A DNA stretch of 64,000 nucleotides from Alphaproteobacteria bacterium (GCA_022426245.1 JAKMDW010000100.1:1-64000); one strand, 5' to 3'. Counted from the first letter of the stretch, positions 53,184-63,119 are shown. Made by a program: numbers and translations. The notes: generated by a model from the letters alone, not told the origin.

Positions 53184-54323
53184 ATGGCGGTAGCGGAAAA
53201 ATCTTTGAAGGCATCATTGGGGTTGATGAGCGGCACATCGCTTGACGGCGTTGATCTGGCGCTGCTGGTGACCGATGGCGCGGCGGCTATTGCGTTTCAG
53301 CGCGATGGTTTTGTGCCATATGATGCGCCGACGCGGGCCCTGCTGCGCGACGTGCTTGCTGAGGCCGTTCAGTGGCCGACGGCGCGGTTGAAAAACCCAG
53401 CCGATTGGCCGCCTATGCTGCGCGCCGCTGAGGAGGCTGTTACCGCCGCGCATATTGCTGCGGTGCGGGGTTTTGTTGCGGAAACGGATAATCTTGAGCT
53501 TATCGGCTTTCACGGCCAGACCATAACCCATCGCCCCGATGAGGCTTTTACTTTGCAAATCGGTGACGGGCAGGCTTTAGCCTATTCGCTTGGCTGCAAT
53601 GTCGTCGGGCAGTTTCGCCGCGCTGATATGCAAAATGGCGGGCAGGGCGCGCCGCTGGCGCCGCTTTTCCATGCCGCACTGGTGGGCGATGACCGCCCGC
53701 AAGCCGTGCTTAATTTAGGCGGTGTCGGCAATATAAGCTGGCTCGGCTCAAAAAAAAGCACAAAAACCGGCACAGATGATGACATGCTGGCTTTCGATAC
53801 CGGGCCGGCCAATGCATTGATTGATGATTGGGTGGGTGACAAAACCGGCGCGCCTTTTGACCAAGATGGCGCGCTTGCTGCCGCCGGTGATGTTGATGCA
53901 ACGGCTTTGGCGACGCTGATGGCGCATGATTATTTTGCCAAGCCGCCGCCCAAATCGCTCGACCGTTTATCTTTCCCGACCCACGCGATTCAAGACTTGT
54001 CGTGCGAAGATGGTGCAGCAACTTTAACCGCTTTCACGGCAGAGGCTGTGGCGCACGGCCTTGGGCATTGTCCGGCAAAACCGGCCCGGCTCATTTTATG
54101 CGGCGGCGGGCGGCACAATAAAACGCTATGCACCATGTTGGCTGAACGCTGCGGCTTGGAAATCGTCGATTGCGATGCGCTTGGCTGGCGCGGCGATAGT
54201 TTGGAGGCGCAGGCTTTTGCGTGGTTGGCTGTGCGCGCGCTTAACGGCTTGCCATTATCGCGCCCCGAGACAACCGGTGTGCGACAAGCGTGTTCGGGGG
54301 GCGAATTATATAAAGCCGGCTAG
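53184..54323 (+). CDS. anmK: Anhydro-N-acetylmuramic acid kinase
   Basis: GLMSGTSLDGVDLAL, GFHGQTITHRP, NLGGVGNISWL, AFDTGPANALIDDWV. Confidence 0.96.
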   Translation: MAVAEKSLKASLGLMSGTSLDGVDLALLVTDGAAAIAFQRDGFVPYDAPTRALLRDVLAEAVQWPTARLKNPADWPPMLRAAEEAVTAAHIAAVRGFVAETDNLELIGFHGQTITHRPDEAFTLQIGDGQALAYSLGCNVVGQFRRADMQNGGQGAPLAPLFHAALVGDDRPQAVLNLGGVGNISWLGSKKSTKTGTDDDMLAFDTGPANALIDDWVGDKTGAPFDQDGALAAAGDVDATALATLMAHDYFAKPPPKSLDRLSFPTHAIQDLSCEDGAATLTAFTAEAVAHGLGHCPAKPARLILCGGGRHNKTLCTMLAERCGLEIVDCDALGWRGDSLEAQAFAWLAVRALNGLPLSRPETTGVRQACSGGELYKAG

Positions 54324-54964
54324 CCGATTTCGCTGATGCGACGGTCGAGATAAGTGCCAACGGTTGTGTCGAGCGTATCCATATCTTTTTCAAAGAAATG
54401 ATTGGCGCCTTTGATGTTTTCATAGTCAACGGTGATGCCTTTTTGCGCTTGCAGGCGTTCGACTAATTTTTCCGTGTCGTCTTTCGGCACAATGCGGTCA
54501 GCCTCGCCATGCACAATCAAGCCGCTGGCCGGACACGGGGCAAGAAATGTGAAGTCATAAAAATTGGCCGGTGGCGCAACCGAGACAAAGCCCGAAATTT
54601 CGGGGCGGCGCATTAAAAGCTGCATACCAATCCAAGCGCCGAAGCTATAACCTGCAATCCAGCATTGGCGCGCATCGACGCTGAGGCTTTGCAGCCAGTC
54701 AAGCGCGGCGGCGGCATCTGATAATTCGCCCAAGCCCTCGTCAAACTCGCCCTGGCTGCGCCCAACACCGCGAAAATTAAATCGCAGCACCGAAAAGCCG
54801 CGATCAGCGAATTGGTGGTAAAGCTGATAGGCAACCGGATTATTCATATTGCCACCAAGCTGCGGCAAGGGGTGCAGAATCAGCGCAATCGGCGCACCGG
54901 TCTCTTTTTTCTGCGTAAAACGACCCTCAAGCCGTCCCTCAGGTCCATTAAAAATCACTTCAGG
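54320..54964 (-). CDS. Alpha/beta hydrolase
   Basis: HPLPQLGGNMNNPVAYQLYHQFADRGFSVLRFNFRGVGRSQGEFDEG, AGYSFGAWIGMQLL. Confidence 0.9.
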   Translation of the reverse strand, partial: PEVIFNGPEGRLEGRFTQKKETGAPIALILHPLPQLGGNMNNPVAYQLYHQFADRGFSVLRFNFRGVGRSQGEFDEGLGELSDAAAALDWLQSLSVDARQCWIAGYSFGAWIGMQLLMRRPEISGFVSVAPPANFYDFTFLAPCPASGLIVHGEADRIVPKDDTEKLVERLQAQKGITVDYENIKGANHFFEKDMDTLDTTVGTYLDRRISEIG

Positions 54965-54987
54965 CATAAGGCGCTCCCACAACGCTT

Positions 54988-55020
54988 AATCTTGACTAAA
55001 TTGGTCGGATTTACTATATC
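54988..55020 (+). promoter_or_regulatory. suf operon promoter with overlapping IscR-type operator
   Basis: -35 TTGACT (54992-54997), 17-nt spacer, -10 TATATC (55015-55020); AATCTTGACTAAATTGGTCGGATTT (54988-55012) matches the E. coli type 1 IscR motif as I recall it (ATASYYGACTRWWWYAGTCRRSTAT) at 20 of 25 positions by eye. Confidence 0.6.
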
Positions 55021-55110
55021 CAAGATGACTTGCGCCTGTGATAGCCAATAGCACAGGGGGATTGCAAGAATATTCGTAAAACACCATTGATTTCATAAGG
55101 TTATGGGGCG

Positions 55111-55551
55111 ATGAAGATTTCAACAAGAGGCCGTTATGCGGTCATGGCAATGGCCGATATGGCTCAACAGGTCAAAAACGGGGCGACCGGCCCGGTGAGT
55201 TTGGCTGATATCAGCGCGCGCCAAGAGATTTCATTGAATTATCTCGAGCAGATTTTCGGCGATTTGCGCCGTGGTGAATTGGTCGAAAGCCGCCGTGGCA
55301 AAATGGGTGGCTATTTGCTGGCAGCGCCGCTTGATGCCATTCGCATTGGCGATGTTATTCGCGCTGTTGATGAGCCGGTAGAGGTGACGCGCTGTGGTGC
55401 TTCCGCGGGGTGCCTGAAAAAAAGCGGTCGCTGTTTGACGCATGATTTATGGGCGCATTTGGGCGGCACAATTCATGCGTTTTTGAACTCAATTTCATTG
55501 GATGATTTGGTTGATGGGCGGATGCCGCAAGTGCTGGAGGCCGCCGAATGA
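55111..55551 (+). CDS. iscR: Rrf2-family Fe-S regulator IscR
   Basis: MKISTRGRYAVMAMADMA, wHTH SLNYLEQIFGDLRRGELVES; cluster ligands CGASAGCLKKSGRCLTH. Confidence 0.94.
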   Translation: MKISTRGRYAVMAMADMAQQVKNGATGPVSLADISARQEISLNYLEQIFGDLRRGELVESRRGKMGGYLLAAPLDAIRIGDVIRAVDEPVEVTRCGASAGCLKKSGRCLTHDLWAHLGGTIHAFLNSISLDDLVDGRMPQVLEAAE

Positions 55552-56675
55552 GCCGCACCTATCTTGATTATAATGCGACAGCCCCCCTGCGCCCTGAGGC
55601 GCGCGAGGCGCTGCTGGCGGCATTGGATATCGGCAATCCGTCTTCGGTGCACGAAGAGGGGCGCAAAGCGCGTGCGCTGGTTGAGGCGTCACGGGCCGAT
55701 GTGGCGGCACTGGTCGGCGCGCCTGCTGAGACCGTTATTTTTACCTCGGGGGGTACCGAGGCCTGTAATCTGGCACTTGGTCTGCGCCAAGCTGCGGCAG
55801 GCGAGATTAAGCGGCTATTGGTCAGCGCGATTGAACACAGCGCCGTATTGGCCGCCGCGAAGGAAAGCGGTTTGCCGGTCGAAGAAGTGCCGGTCAGCAA
55901 AGACGGCGTGCTGGATTTGGGTGCGCTCGACGCGGCCTTGACCAATGAAACACCGGCGCTGGTTTGCGTCATGCTGGCCAATAATGAAACCGGGGTTATT
56001 CAGCCGATTGCCGAGATTGCCGCCAAAACCCGCGCGCATGGCAGCCTGCTGTTTTGCGATGGCGTTCAAGCGGCCGGCAAAATGCCAATAAATATGTTCG
56101 CTCTTGGTGTTGATGCGCTCAGCCTATCGGGCCATAAAATCGGCGCGCCTATGGGCATTGGGGCACTGGTCACACGCCCGGCTGTGGTTGTGCCGCCGCA
56201 ATTAATCGGCGGTGGGCAAGAGCTTGGGCGCCGGGCAGGGTCTGAGAATATTTCCGGTATTGCCGCTTTCGCCGCCGCCGCGCGGGCCGCCATGCGCGAC
56301 CTTGAGGGGTTTGCCGAATTGGCCGTCCTGCGCGATGAAATGGAAACCGCGCTGCAAGCCGTGCAGCCGCAGGTTGAGGTTTTTGGCAAAGGCGCCCCGC
56401 GTTTGGCCAATACCAGCTGTTTTGCTTTGGGCGGGTTAAACGCTGAAACACTGGTCATGGCGATGGATTTGGCAGGTATCTCGGTGAGCGCCGGATCGGC
56501 CTGTTCCAGCGGCAAGGTGTCGCGCAGCCATGTGCTGGCTGCCATGCAGTCCGAACCCCATATAAGAAAGGGCGTATTGCGGGTCAGCCTCGGCTGGCAA
56601 AGCCAAGCAAGTGATACGCAAAAACTGGTTGATGAATGGAGCAAGCTGGCCGGACAAGCGCTGGCTGCGGAGTAG
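55548..56675 (+). CDS. Cysteine desulfurase, group I (IscS/NifS-like)
   Basis: YLDYNATAPLRPEAREAL, SGHKIGAPMGIGAL, SAGSACSSGKVSRSHVL; ATGA overlap with iscR. Confidence 0.94.
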   Translation: MSRTYLDYNATAPLRPEAREALLAALDIGNPSSVHEEGRKARALVEASRADVAALVGAPAETVIFTSGGTEACNLALGLRQAAAGEIKRLLVSAIEHSAVLAAAKESGLPVEEVPVSKDGVLDLGALDAALTNETPALVCVMLANNETGVIQPIAEIAAKTRAHGSLLFCDGVQAAGKMPINMFALGVDALSLSGHKIGAPMGIGALVTRPAVVVPPQLIGGGQELGRRAGSENISGIAAFAAAARAAMRDLEGFAELAVLRDEMETALQAVQPQVEVFGKGAPRLANTSCFALGGLNAETLVMAMDLAGISVSAGSACSSGKVSRSHVLAAMQSEPHIRKGVLRVSLGWQSQASDTQKLVDEWSKLAGQALAAE

Positions 56676-56678
56676 AAA

Positions 56679-58160
56679 ATGAGCGAAGCAAAAGCCTCGA
56701 TTGATAAAGACACGGTTGACCAGGTCGCCAAATTTGGCGGTGAGCATTATAAATATGGCTTCACCACCGAGATTGATGTCGACAAAATTCCCAATGGGTT
56801 GAGCGAAGACATTGTGCGGTTTATTTCAGCCAAAAAAGAGGAGCCGCAATGGCTGCTCGATTGGCGTCTCGACGCCTATGAGCGCTGGAAAACGATGGAT
56901 GAGCCTGATTGGGCGCATGTCGATTATCCGAAAATCAATTATCAAGATTTATGTTATTACGCGGCGCCGAAATCTATGGAAGCCGGGCCGAAAAGCCTTG
57001 ATGAGGTTGACCCGCAGCTTTTGGAAACCTATTCCAAATTGGGAATTCCGCTGCAAGAGCAAGAAGTTTTGGCCGGGGTGAAAAAAATTGCCGTTGATGC
57101 GGTGTTTGACAGCGTATCCGTCGGCACGACTTTCCGCGAGGAACTGGCTAAGGATGGCGTCATTTTTTGCTCGTTCTCAGAAGCGGTGCAAGAGCATCCG
57201 GAACTGGTGAAGAAATATCTGGGTTCGGTTGTGCCAAAATCGGATAATTATTTTGCCGCGCTCAATTCGGCTGTCTTCTCTGACGGCTCGTTTTGCTATA
57301 TCCCGCCCGGCGTTAAATGCCCGATGGAATTGTCGACTTACTTCCGCATCAATGAAGCCAATACCGGACAATTTGAACGCACTTTGGTGATTGCCGATAA
57401 GGGCGCTTATGTCAGCTATCTGGAAGGCTGCACTGCACCCATGCGCGATGAAAACCAATTACACGCAGCAGTTGTAGAGCTGGTGGCGTTGGAGGATGCG
57501 GAGATAAAATACTCGACCGTTCAAAATTGGTATCCGGGTGATGAGAATGGCAAGGGCGGGATTTATAATTTCGTTACCAAGCGCGGCGATTGCCGCGAGG
57601 CGCGCGCGCGCATTAGTTGGACGCAGGTTGAAACCGGCTCGGCGGTGACGTGGAAATATCCAAGTTGTATCCTGCGCGGCGACGACTCGGTTGGCGAGTT
57701 TTATTCCATCGCCATTTCCAACAATATGCAGCAAGTCGATAGCGGCACGAAAATGCTGCATCTCGGCAAGAACACGTCGAGCCGGATTATCTCGAAAGGC
57801 ATCTCGGCGGGACGTTCGTCCAATGCCTATCGCGGACAAGTGAACGTGCACCCCAAAGCGGCCGGTGCGCGTAACTTCACCCAATGCGACAGCTTGCTCA
57901 TCGGCGATAAATGCGCCGCGCATACCGTGCCCTATATTGAGGCGAAAAACCTGTCTGCCGTGCTTGAGCATGAGGCAACAACCTCGAAAATCAGCGACGA
58001 CCAGCTGTTTTTCTGCCAGCAACGCGGCCTTGATCCGGAGGAGGCCGTGGCGCTTATCGTCAATGGTTTTTGCCGTGACGTATTACAACATTTGCCGATG
58101 GAGTTTGCCGTGGAAGCGCAAAAGCTGGTCGGTATTTCATTGGAAGGAAGCGTCGGATGA
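56679..58160 (+). CDS. sufB: Fe-S cluster assembly protein SufB
   Basis: [51 protein letters not shown]. Confidence 0.98.
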   Translation: MSEAKASIDKDTVDQVAKFGGEHYKYGFTTEIDVDKIPNGLSEDIVRFISAKKEEPQWLLDWRLDAYERWKTMDEPDWAHVDYPKINYQDLCYYAAPKSMEAGPKSLDEVDPQLLETYSKLGIPLQEQEVLAGVKKIAVDAVFDSVSVGTTFREELAKDGVIFCSFSEAVQEHPELVKKYLGSVVPKSDNYFAALNSAVFSDGSFCYIPPGVKCPMELSTYFRINEANTGQFERTLVIADKGAYVSYLEGCTAPMRDENQLHAAVVELVALEDAEIKYSTVQNWYPGDENGKGGIYNFVTKRGDCREARARISWTQVETGSAVTWKYPSCILRGDDSVGEFYSIAISNNMQQVDSGTKMLHLGKNTSSRIISKGISAGRSSNAYRGQVNVHPKAAGARNFTQCDSLLIGDKCAAHTVPYIEAKNLSAVLEHEATTSKISDDQLFFCQQRGLDPEEAVALIVNGFCRDVLQHLPMEFAVEAQKLVGISLEGSVG

Positions 58161-58921
58161 GTGCGTTGTTGAACATTGATAATCTGCATGCGGGCATTGA
58201 TGGCAAACCGATATTGAACGGCTTGTCGCTGTCTATTCGGCCGGGTGAAGTTCACGCGATTATGGGGCCGAACGGCTCGGGCAAATCGACCCTATCTTAT
58301 GTGCTGTCGGGGAAAGACGGCTATGAGGTGAGCGGCGGTGATATGATGTTTGAGGGTCAATCGCTGGCCGATATGGCGCCGGAAGAGCGCGCCATTGCCG
58401 GGTTGTTTTTGGCTTTTCAATATCCGTTGGAAATTCCGGGCGTCACCAATATGACGTTTCTGAAAACCTCGCTCAACGCCATCTTGCGCGGTCGTGGCGA
58501 AGACGAGATGGATGCGGCGAGCTTTCTTCGCCTTGCACGCGAGAAATCGCGCGCGCTTGGCATGAACGATGAAATGCTCAAGCGGCAGCTGAATGTCGGT
58601 TTTTCCGGCGGCGAGAAAAAGCGCAATGAGATTTTGCAAATGGTCATGCTGGAACCAAAGCTGGCGATTCTTGATGAGACCGATAGCGGACTTGATATTG
58701 ATGCGCTGAAAACAGTTGCGGAGGGTGTGAATGCATTGCGCGCGCCCGACCGCGGCATGTTGGTCATCACCCATTATCAACGCCTGCTCGATTTCATTAA
58801 GCCTGATGTCGTGCATGTTATGGCCGCCGGTCGGATTGTTAAATCGGGCGGGGCGGAACTGGCTCTGGAGCTTGAAAAATCAGGTTATGCTGAATATGTC
58901 GGAGAAACCGTAAATGCTTGA
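58157..58921 (+). CDS. sufC: Fe-S cluster assembly ATPase SufC
   Basis: [47 protein letters not shown]. Confidence 0.98.
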   Translation: MSALLNIDNLHAGIDGKPILNGLSLSIRPGEVHAIMGPNGSGKSTLSYVLSGKDGYEVSGGDMMFEGQSLADMAPEERAIAGLFLAFQYPLEIPGVTNMTFLKTSLNAILRGRGEDEMDAASFLRLAREKSRALGMNDEMLKRQLNVGFSGGEKKRNEILQMVMLEPKLAILDETDSGLDIDALKTVAEGVNALRAPDRGMLVITHYQRLLDFIKPDVVHVMAAGRIVKSGGAELALELEKSGYAEYVGETVNA

Positions 58922-60086
58922 TGCGCAAAGCTATTTTGACCGTATCAGCGGTGATTTGTCGGGCGACATTGCGGCACGGGCATCTGCTTTGGCGGCGGCT
59001 GAGGCAGTCGGTCTGCCGACCCGCCGGCAGGAGGCTTGGCACTATACTGATGTGGCGCGGCTGCTTGGCAAACCGACCGATGACACCATTGAGGGTGTCG
59101 ATTTTGCGGCACTCAACCCGCTTATGGCCGTGTTTGATAATGGCAGGCTGGAAGCGGCGCCCAACGCGCAAGGGCTCACGGTTTCGCCGTTTCAGCATGA
59201 TGGGGCAACCGCCAATAACGCCGTGCTGAACTATAATGCGGCTCTGGCGCAAGATGGATTGGTCGCCGAGCTTTCCGGTGCGTTGGCACAACCACTGGTT
59301 GTAACGACGCAAGGCGACGAGTCGGTTCATTTGCATCACAAAATCATACTCGCGCCTGACGCGAAAGCGGTGCTGGTCGATAATCATATGAGCCAAGGCT
59401 ATACCAATGCGCGGTTTGATATTGCGCTGGGCGCGGGGGCTGAATTGACCCTTATTCGCGTGCAACAAGCCGGTCATCAAATCGGCACATCGCAGATTAA
59501 GCTGTCTGAGAACGCGCAAGTGAAAACCATTGCTTTGGTCACAGGCGGCGCGCTGGCGCGCCATGAAGCCAATGTTGAATTTACCGCGCGCGGGGGCCAT
59601 GCCGAATTGCACAGCGCGGTGCTGGGGCGCGGCGAAAACCATGCTGACTTTACTTATGTGATTGACCATAAGGCGGCAGAAACAACAAGTAATACAAGTG
59701 CTTATAATGTGTTGGACGCTGCTTCGCGTGGCGTGTTTCAGGGCAAAGTCATTGTGCGTAAAGACGCACAACATGTTGACGCGCAAATGCAAACACGCGC
59801 CATGATGTTGTCGGAAGGGGCGGAAATGGACGCCAAGCCGGAGCTTGAAATTTATGCTGATGACGTGGCCTGCGCGCATGGCTCGGCAATCGGTGAATTG
59901 GATAGGGACGCGCTGTTCTTCTTGCGCTCGCGCGGGCTTGACGAGGGCAGCGCGCGCTATCTTTTGGTCGCCGGATTTATCGAGCAAGTTCTGTCTCACA
60001 TTGATGATGAGGCAATGGCCGACACGCTGCGTGCGTTAATTGCCCAAAAAATTTCCGCGCAGTTTTCAGTTGAGGGGGCCGCGTAA
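58914..60086 (+). CDS. sufD: Fe-S cluster assembly protein SufD
   Basis: RRQEAWHYTDVARL, C-terminal EIYADDVACAHGSAIGELDRDALFFLRSRGL. Confidence 0.96.
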   Translation: MLDAQSYFDRISGDLSGDIAARASALAAAEAVGLPTRRQEAWHYTDVARLLGKPTDDTIEGVDFAALNPLMAVFDNGRLEAAPNAQGLTVSPFQHDGATANNAVLNYNAALAQDGLVAELSGALAQPLVVTTQGDESVHLHHKIILAPDAKAVLVDNHMSQGYTNARFDIALGAGAELTLIRVQQAGHQIGTSQIKLSENAQVKTIALVTGGALARHEANVEFTARGGHAELHSAVLGRGENHADFTYVIDHKAAETTSNTSAYNVLDAASRGVFQGKVIVRKDAQHVDAQMQTRAMMLSEGAEMDAKPELEIYADDVACAHGSAIGELDRDALFFLRSRGLDEGSARYLLVAGFIEQVLSHIDDEAMADTLRALIAQKISAQFSVEGAA

Positions 60087-61312
60087 TGGGAGCCGCTTTT
60101 GATGTTAACGCCATTCGGGCGCAATTTCCGGGCCTCGCCAATGAGGTTTATGGCAAGCCACTTGTCTATCTCGACAATGCAGCCTCGGCGCAAAAACCGT
60201 CTGCCGTGCTTGATCGCATGCATGGTTTTGCCACCCATGAATATGCCAATGTGCATCGTGGACTGCATTATTTGTCGAATAATGCGACCAATGCGTTTGA
60301 GGCGGCGCGTGAGACGACGCGGAAATTCATCAATGCCGAAACGACGGACCAGATTATTTTCACCGGCGGCGCGACCGATGCCATCAACCTTATCGCCTAT
60401 GGTTTTCTCGAGCCGCAAATCGAAGCGGGTGACGAGATTATTCTGTCGGAGATGGAGCATCACTCGAATATCGTGCCGTGGCACTTTATGCGCGAACGGC
60501 ATGGCGCGGTGCTGAAATGGGTGCCGGTGACCGATGAGGGCGCGTTGGATATGGCGGCCTATGAAGCGGCGTTTTCTGACAAGACGAAATTCGTTGCGCT
60601 GACGCAAATGTCGAACGCGCTGGGCACAATCACACCGGCCAAGCAACTGGTTGATATTGCGCATAAAAACGGCGTGCCCATTCTGCTCGATGGCTGTCAG
60701 GGCGCGGTGCATTTGAAAACCGACATGCAGGCGCTGGGCGCTGATTTTTACGTTTTTTCCGGCCACAAGGTTTACGGGCCGACGGGTATCGGTGTGCTTT
60801 ACGGCAAGGCCGACCGATTGGCCGAGATGCGTCCGTTCCGCGGCGGTGGTGAGATGATACGCGAAGTATCGAAAGAAGTGATTACCTATGGCGACGCGCC
60901 GCACCGCTTTGAGGCTGGCACGCCGCCGATTATCGAAGTTATCGGTTTGGGCGAGGCGTTGGGCTGGATGATGGATATCGGTTTTGACGCGATGCAGCGC
61001 CACGAAAATAAGCTGCGCGACCATGCGATGGAAGCGGTGGGCGCGATTAACCGCGTGAAGATTTATGGCACAGCGAAAGATAAGGGCGCGATTGTGTCCT
61101 TCGGGGTCGATGGCATTCACCCGCATGATTTGGCGACGGTGATTGACCGCAGCGGCGTTGCCGTGCGCGCCGGACACCATTGCGCGCAACCGCTAATGAC
61201 GCGATTTGACGTGCCGGCCACGGCGCGCGCCTCATTTGCCGTGTATAATACGCATGATGAAGTTGACGCGCTGGTGGCGGCGTTGAATAAAGCGATTGAA
61301 TTTTTCGGGTGA
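60086..61312 (+). CDS. sufS: Cysteine desulfurase, group II (SufS)
   Basis: VYLDNAASAQKPSAVLD, FSGHKVYGPTGIGVLYGK, active-site VRAGHHCAQPLM. Confidence 0.97.
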   Translation: MGAAFDVNAIRAQFPGLANEVYGKPLVYLDNAASAQKPSAVLDRMHGFATHEYANVHRGLHYLSNNATNAFEAARETTRKFINAETTDQIIFTGGATDAINLIAYGFLEPQIEAGDEIILSEMEHHSNIVPWHFMRERHGAVLKWVPVTDEGALDMAAYEAAFSDKTKFVALTQMSNALGTITPAKQLVDIAHKNGVPILLDGCQGAVHLKTDMQALGADFYVFSGHKVYGPTGIGVLYGKADRLAEMRPFRGGGEMIREVSKEVITYGDAPHRFEAGTPPIIEVIGLGEALGWMMDIGFDAMQRHENKLRDHAMEAVGAINRVKIYGTAKDKGAIVSFGVDGIHPHDLATVIDRSGVAVRAGHHCAQPLMTRFDVPATARASFAVYNTHDEVDALVAALNKAIEFFG

Positions 61313-61320
61313 ACGGGAAT

Positions 61321-61728
61321 ATGACTGACGAAAAAGACATGCCGGTAATCGATACCTCCCTCCCTACCGAGGTGGAAACGGAACACACGGAGCCAGTTGC
61401 GATTGAGGATTTGTCGCCACAAATGGCAGCCCTGACCGATGATATTGTCGGCGCGATGAAGAGCGTTTATGACCCCGAGATTCCTGTCGATATTTACGAG
61501 CTGGGGCTGATTTACCGTGTTGATATTTCAGATGATCGCGATGTCACCATTGATATGACACTGACCGCGCCGGGTTGTCCGGTGGCTGAGCATATGCCGC
61601 GCTGGGTAGAAGATGCGGTGCGCTCGGTGGACGGTGTTGGTGATGTTGTGGTAAATATGACTTTCGAGCCGCCCTGGGATCCAAGTCGCATGTCGGACGA
61701 AGCCCGCGTTGCGTTGAATATGTTTTAA
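61321..61728 (+). CDS. sufT: SufT/DUF59 (MIP18-like) Fe-S assembly protein
   Basis: MKSVYDPEIPVDIYELGLIYRVDI, MTLTAPGCPVAEHMP, VVNMTFEPPWDPSRMSDEAR. Confidence 0.94.
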   Translation: MTDEKDMPVIDTSLPTEVETEHTEPVAIEDLSPQMAALTDDIVGAMKSVYDPEIPVDIYELGLIYRVDISDDRDVTIDMTLTAPGCPVAEHMPRWVEDAVRSVDGVGDVVVNMTFEPPWDPSRMSDEARVALNMF

Positions 61729-61745
61729 CGAAAACGGAATATGAG

Positions 61746-62120
61746 ATGAGCCAAACCTACGAAATACCAAAAGCCATAACACTGACCGAGCGCGCCGCCG
61801 CGCGCGTGAAGGATATTATGGCAAAATCGGAAACGCCGAAAATCGGCATTCGCCTCGGTGTTAAAAACGGTGGCTGCGCCGGCATGGAATACACGATGGA
61901 TTATGCCGAGGACAAGCAGCCGCTTGATGAGTTGGTTGAGGACAAAGGTGTAACGATTTTGATCGAGGCCAAAGCGGTTTTGTTTTTGCTGGGCACGGAA
62001 ATGGACTGGGAGGAAGACACGCTGTCAGCCGGTTTCCGCTTCAACAATCCCAACCAGACCGATGCCTGTGGCTGTGGCGAGAGCGTTACCATTATACCGG
62101 CACAAGCGCCCGTTAATTAA
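61746..62120 (+). CDS. sufA: A-type Fe-S carrier (SufA/IscA family)
   Basis: Conserved Cys VKNGGCAGMEYTMDYA and CGCGES motif at C-terminus. Confidence 0.94.
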   Translation: MSQTYEIPKAITLTERAAARVKDIMAKSETPKIGIRLGVKNGGCAGMEYTMDYAEDKQPLDELVEDKGVTILIEAKAVLFLLGTEMDWEEDTLSAGFRFNNPNQTDACGCGESVTIIPAQAPVN

Positions 62121-62146
62121 CCCCACGCATTGAATAAGGGAATAAA

Positions 62147-63004
62147 ATGGACCAATCACTCGAGACGATTTTGGGACTGCTGAAACTTGAGCGGCTTGAG
62201 GTCAATCTGTTTCGCGGTCAAAGCCCGAACGAACAACGCCAGCGCGTTTTTGGCGGGCAGGTGCTGGGCCAAGCGCTGATGGCAGCTTGCTATACGGTAG
62301 AGGATATGTTCTGCCACAGCTTCCATAGCTATTTCCTGCGGCCTGGCGACCCTGATACACCGATCATTTATGAGGTGGATACGGCGCGTGATGGCAAAAG
62401 TTTTGCCTCGCGGCGCGTCATCGCCATTCAGCACGGCAAACAAATTTTCAACATGGCGGCCAGCTTTCAGCGTTTCGAAGAAGGGCGCGAGCACCAAATT
62501 CAAATGCCCTATGCGCCCGACCCTGAAACGCTGAAAAGCGATTATGAAATGCGGCTGGAAAATGCCGAGAAAATCCCCGAGAAGTATCGCGATAGCTGGC
62601 TGCGCCGCCGCCCGTTTGAGGTGCGTCCGGTCAGTCCTAAAGATATTTTCGCGCCCGAACCGGCTGAGCCGCGCAATATTGTGTGGGTTAAGGTTGACCC
62701 CGGCATGCCAAAGGATTTTGCGACCAATCAGGCGATGCTGTCTTATATTTCCGACACCTCGCTGCTCGACACATGCATGCGCCCACATGCGCTGAGCTAT
62801 ATGAACCCGAAATTGCAATCGGCCAGCCTCGACCACGCGATGTGGTTTTACCATGAATTTGAGGCGAATGACTGGCTGCTTTATGTGCAAGACAGCCCGG
62901 CCTCAGCCGGTGGGCGGGGCGTGAATTTCGGCCACTTTTTCACCCGCGACGGCAAGCTCATTGCGACAGCCGCTCAAGAGGGTCTCATCCGGGTTCACGA
63001 TTAA
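62147..63004 (+). CDS. tesB: Acyl-CoA thioesterase II
   Basis: RVFGGQVLGQALMAACYTV, HSFHSYFLRPGDPDTPIIYEVD, SLDHAMWFYHEFEANDWLLYVQDSP. Confidence 0.96.
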   Translation: MDQSLETILGLLKLERLEVNLFRGQSPNEQRQRVFGGQVLGQALMAACYTVEDMFCHSFHSYFLRPGDPDTPIIYEVDTARDGKSFASRRVIAIQHGKQIFNMAASFQRFEEGREHQIQMPYAPDPETLKSDYEMRLENAEKIPEKYRDSWLRRRPFEVRPVSPKDIFAPEPAEPRNIVWVKVDPGMPKDFATNQAMLSYISDTSLLDTCMRPHALSYMNPKLQSASLDHAMWFYHEFEANDWLLYVQDSPASAGGRGVNFGHFFTRDGKLIATAAQEGLIRVHD

Positions 63005-63119
63005 ACGATAGCCGACTTCGCACCGCTTGGCGGCGCGTCGCTGGCGCAAGGCGGGCTAGGGTTCACGGCGTTCACCGAGCCCTTTTAGCGCAAGAGGGTC
63101 TCATCCGCGTTCACGATTA
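62975..63119. repeat. Direct repeat of tesB 3' end (copies 62975-63003 and 63091-63119)
   Basis: CAAGAGGGTCTCATCCGGGTTCACGATTA vs CAAGAGGGTCTCATCCGCGTTCACGATTA: 28 of 29 identical, read directly. Confidence 0.9.

Noticed and set aside
58839-59999. 386-aa open frame antisense to sufD
   Set aside because: Same reason; no domain signature and overlaps a confident CDS completely
59996-61189. 397-aa open frame antisense to sufS
   Set aside because: Mirrors a well-supported gene on the opposite strand; His/Arg-rich translation without recognisable domain; typical codon-bias artefact
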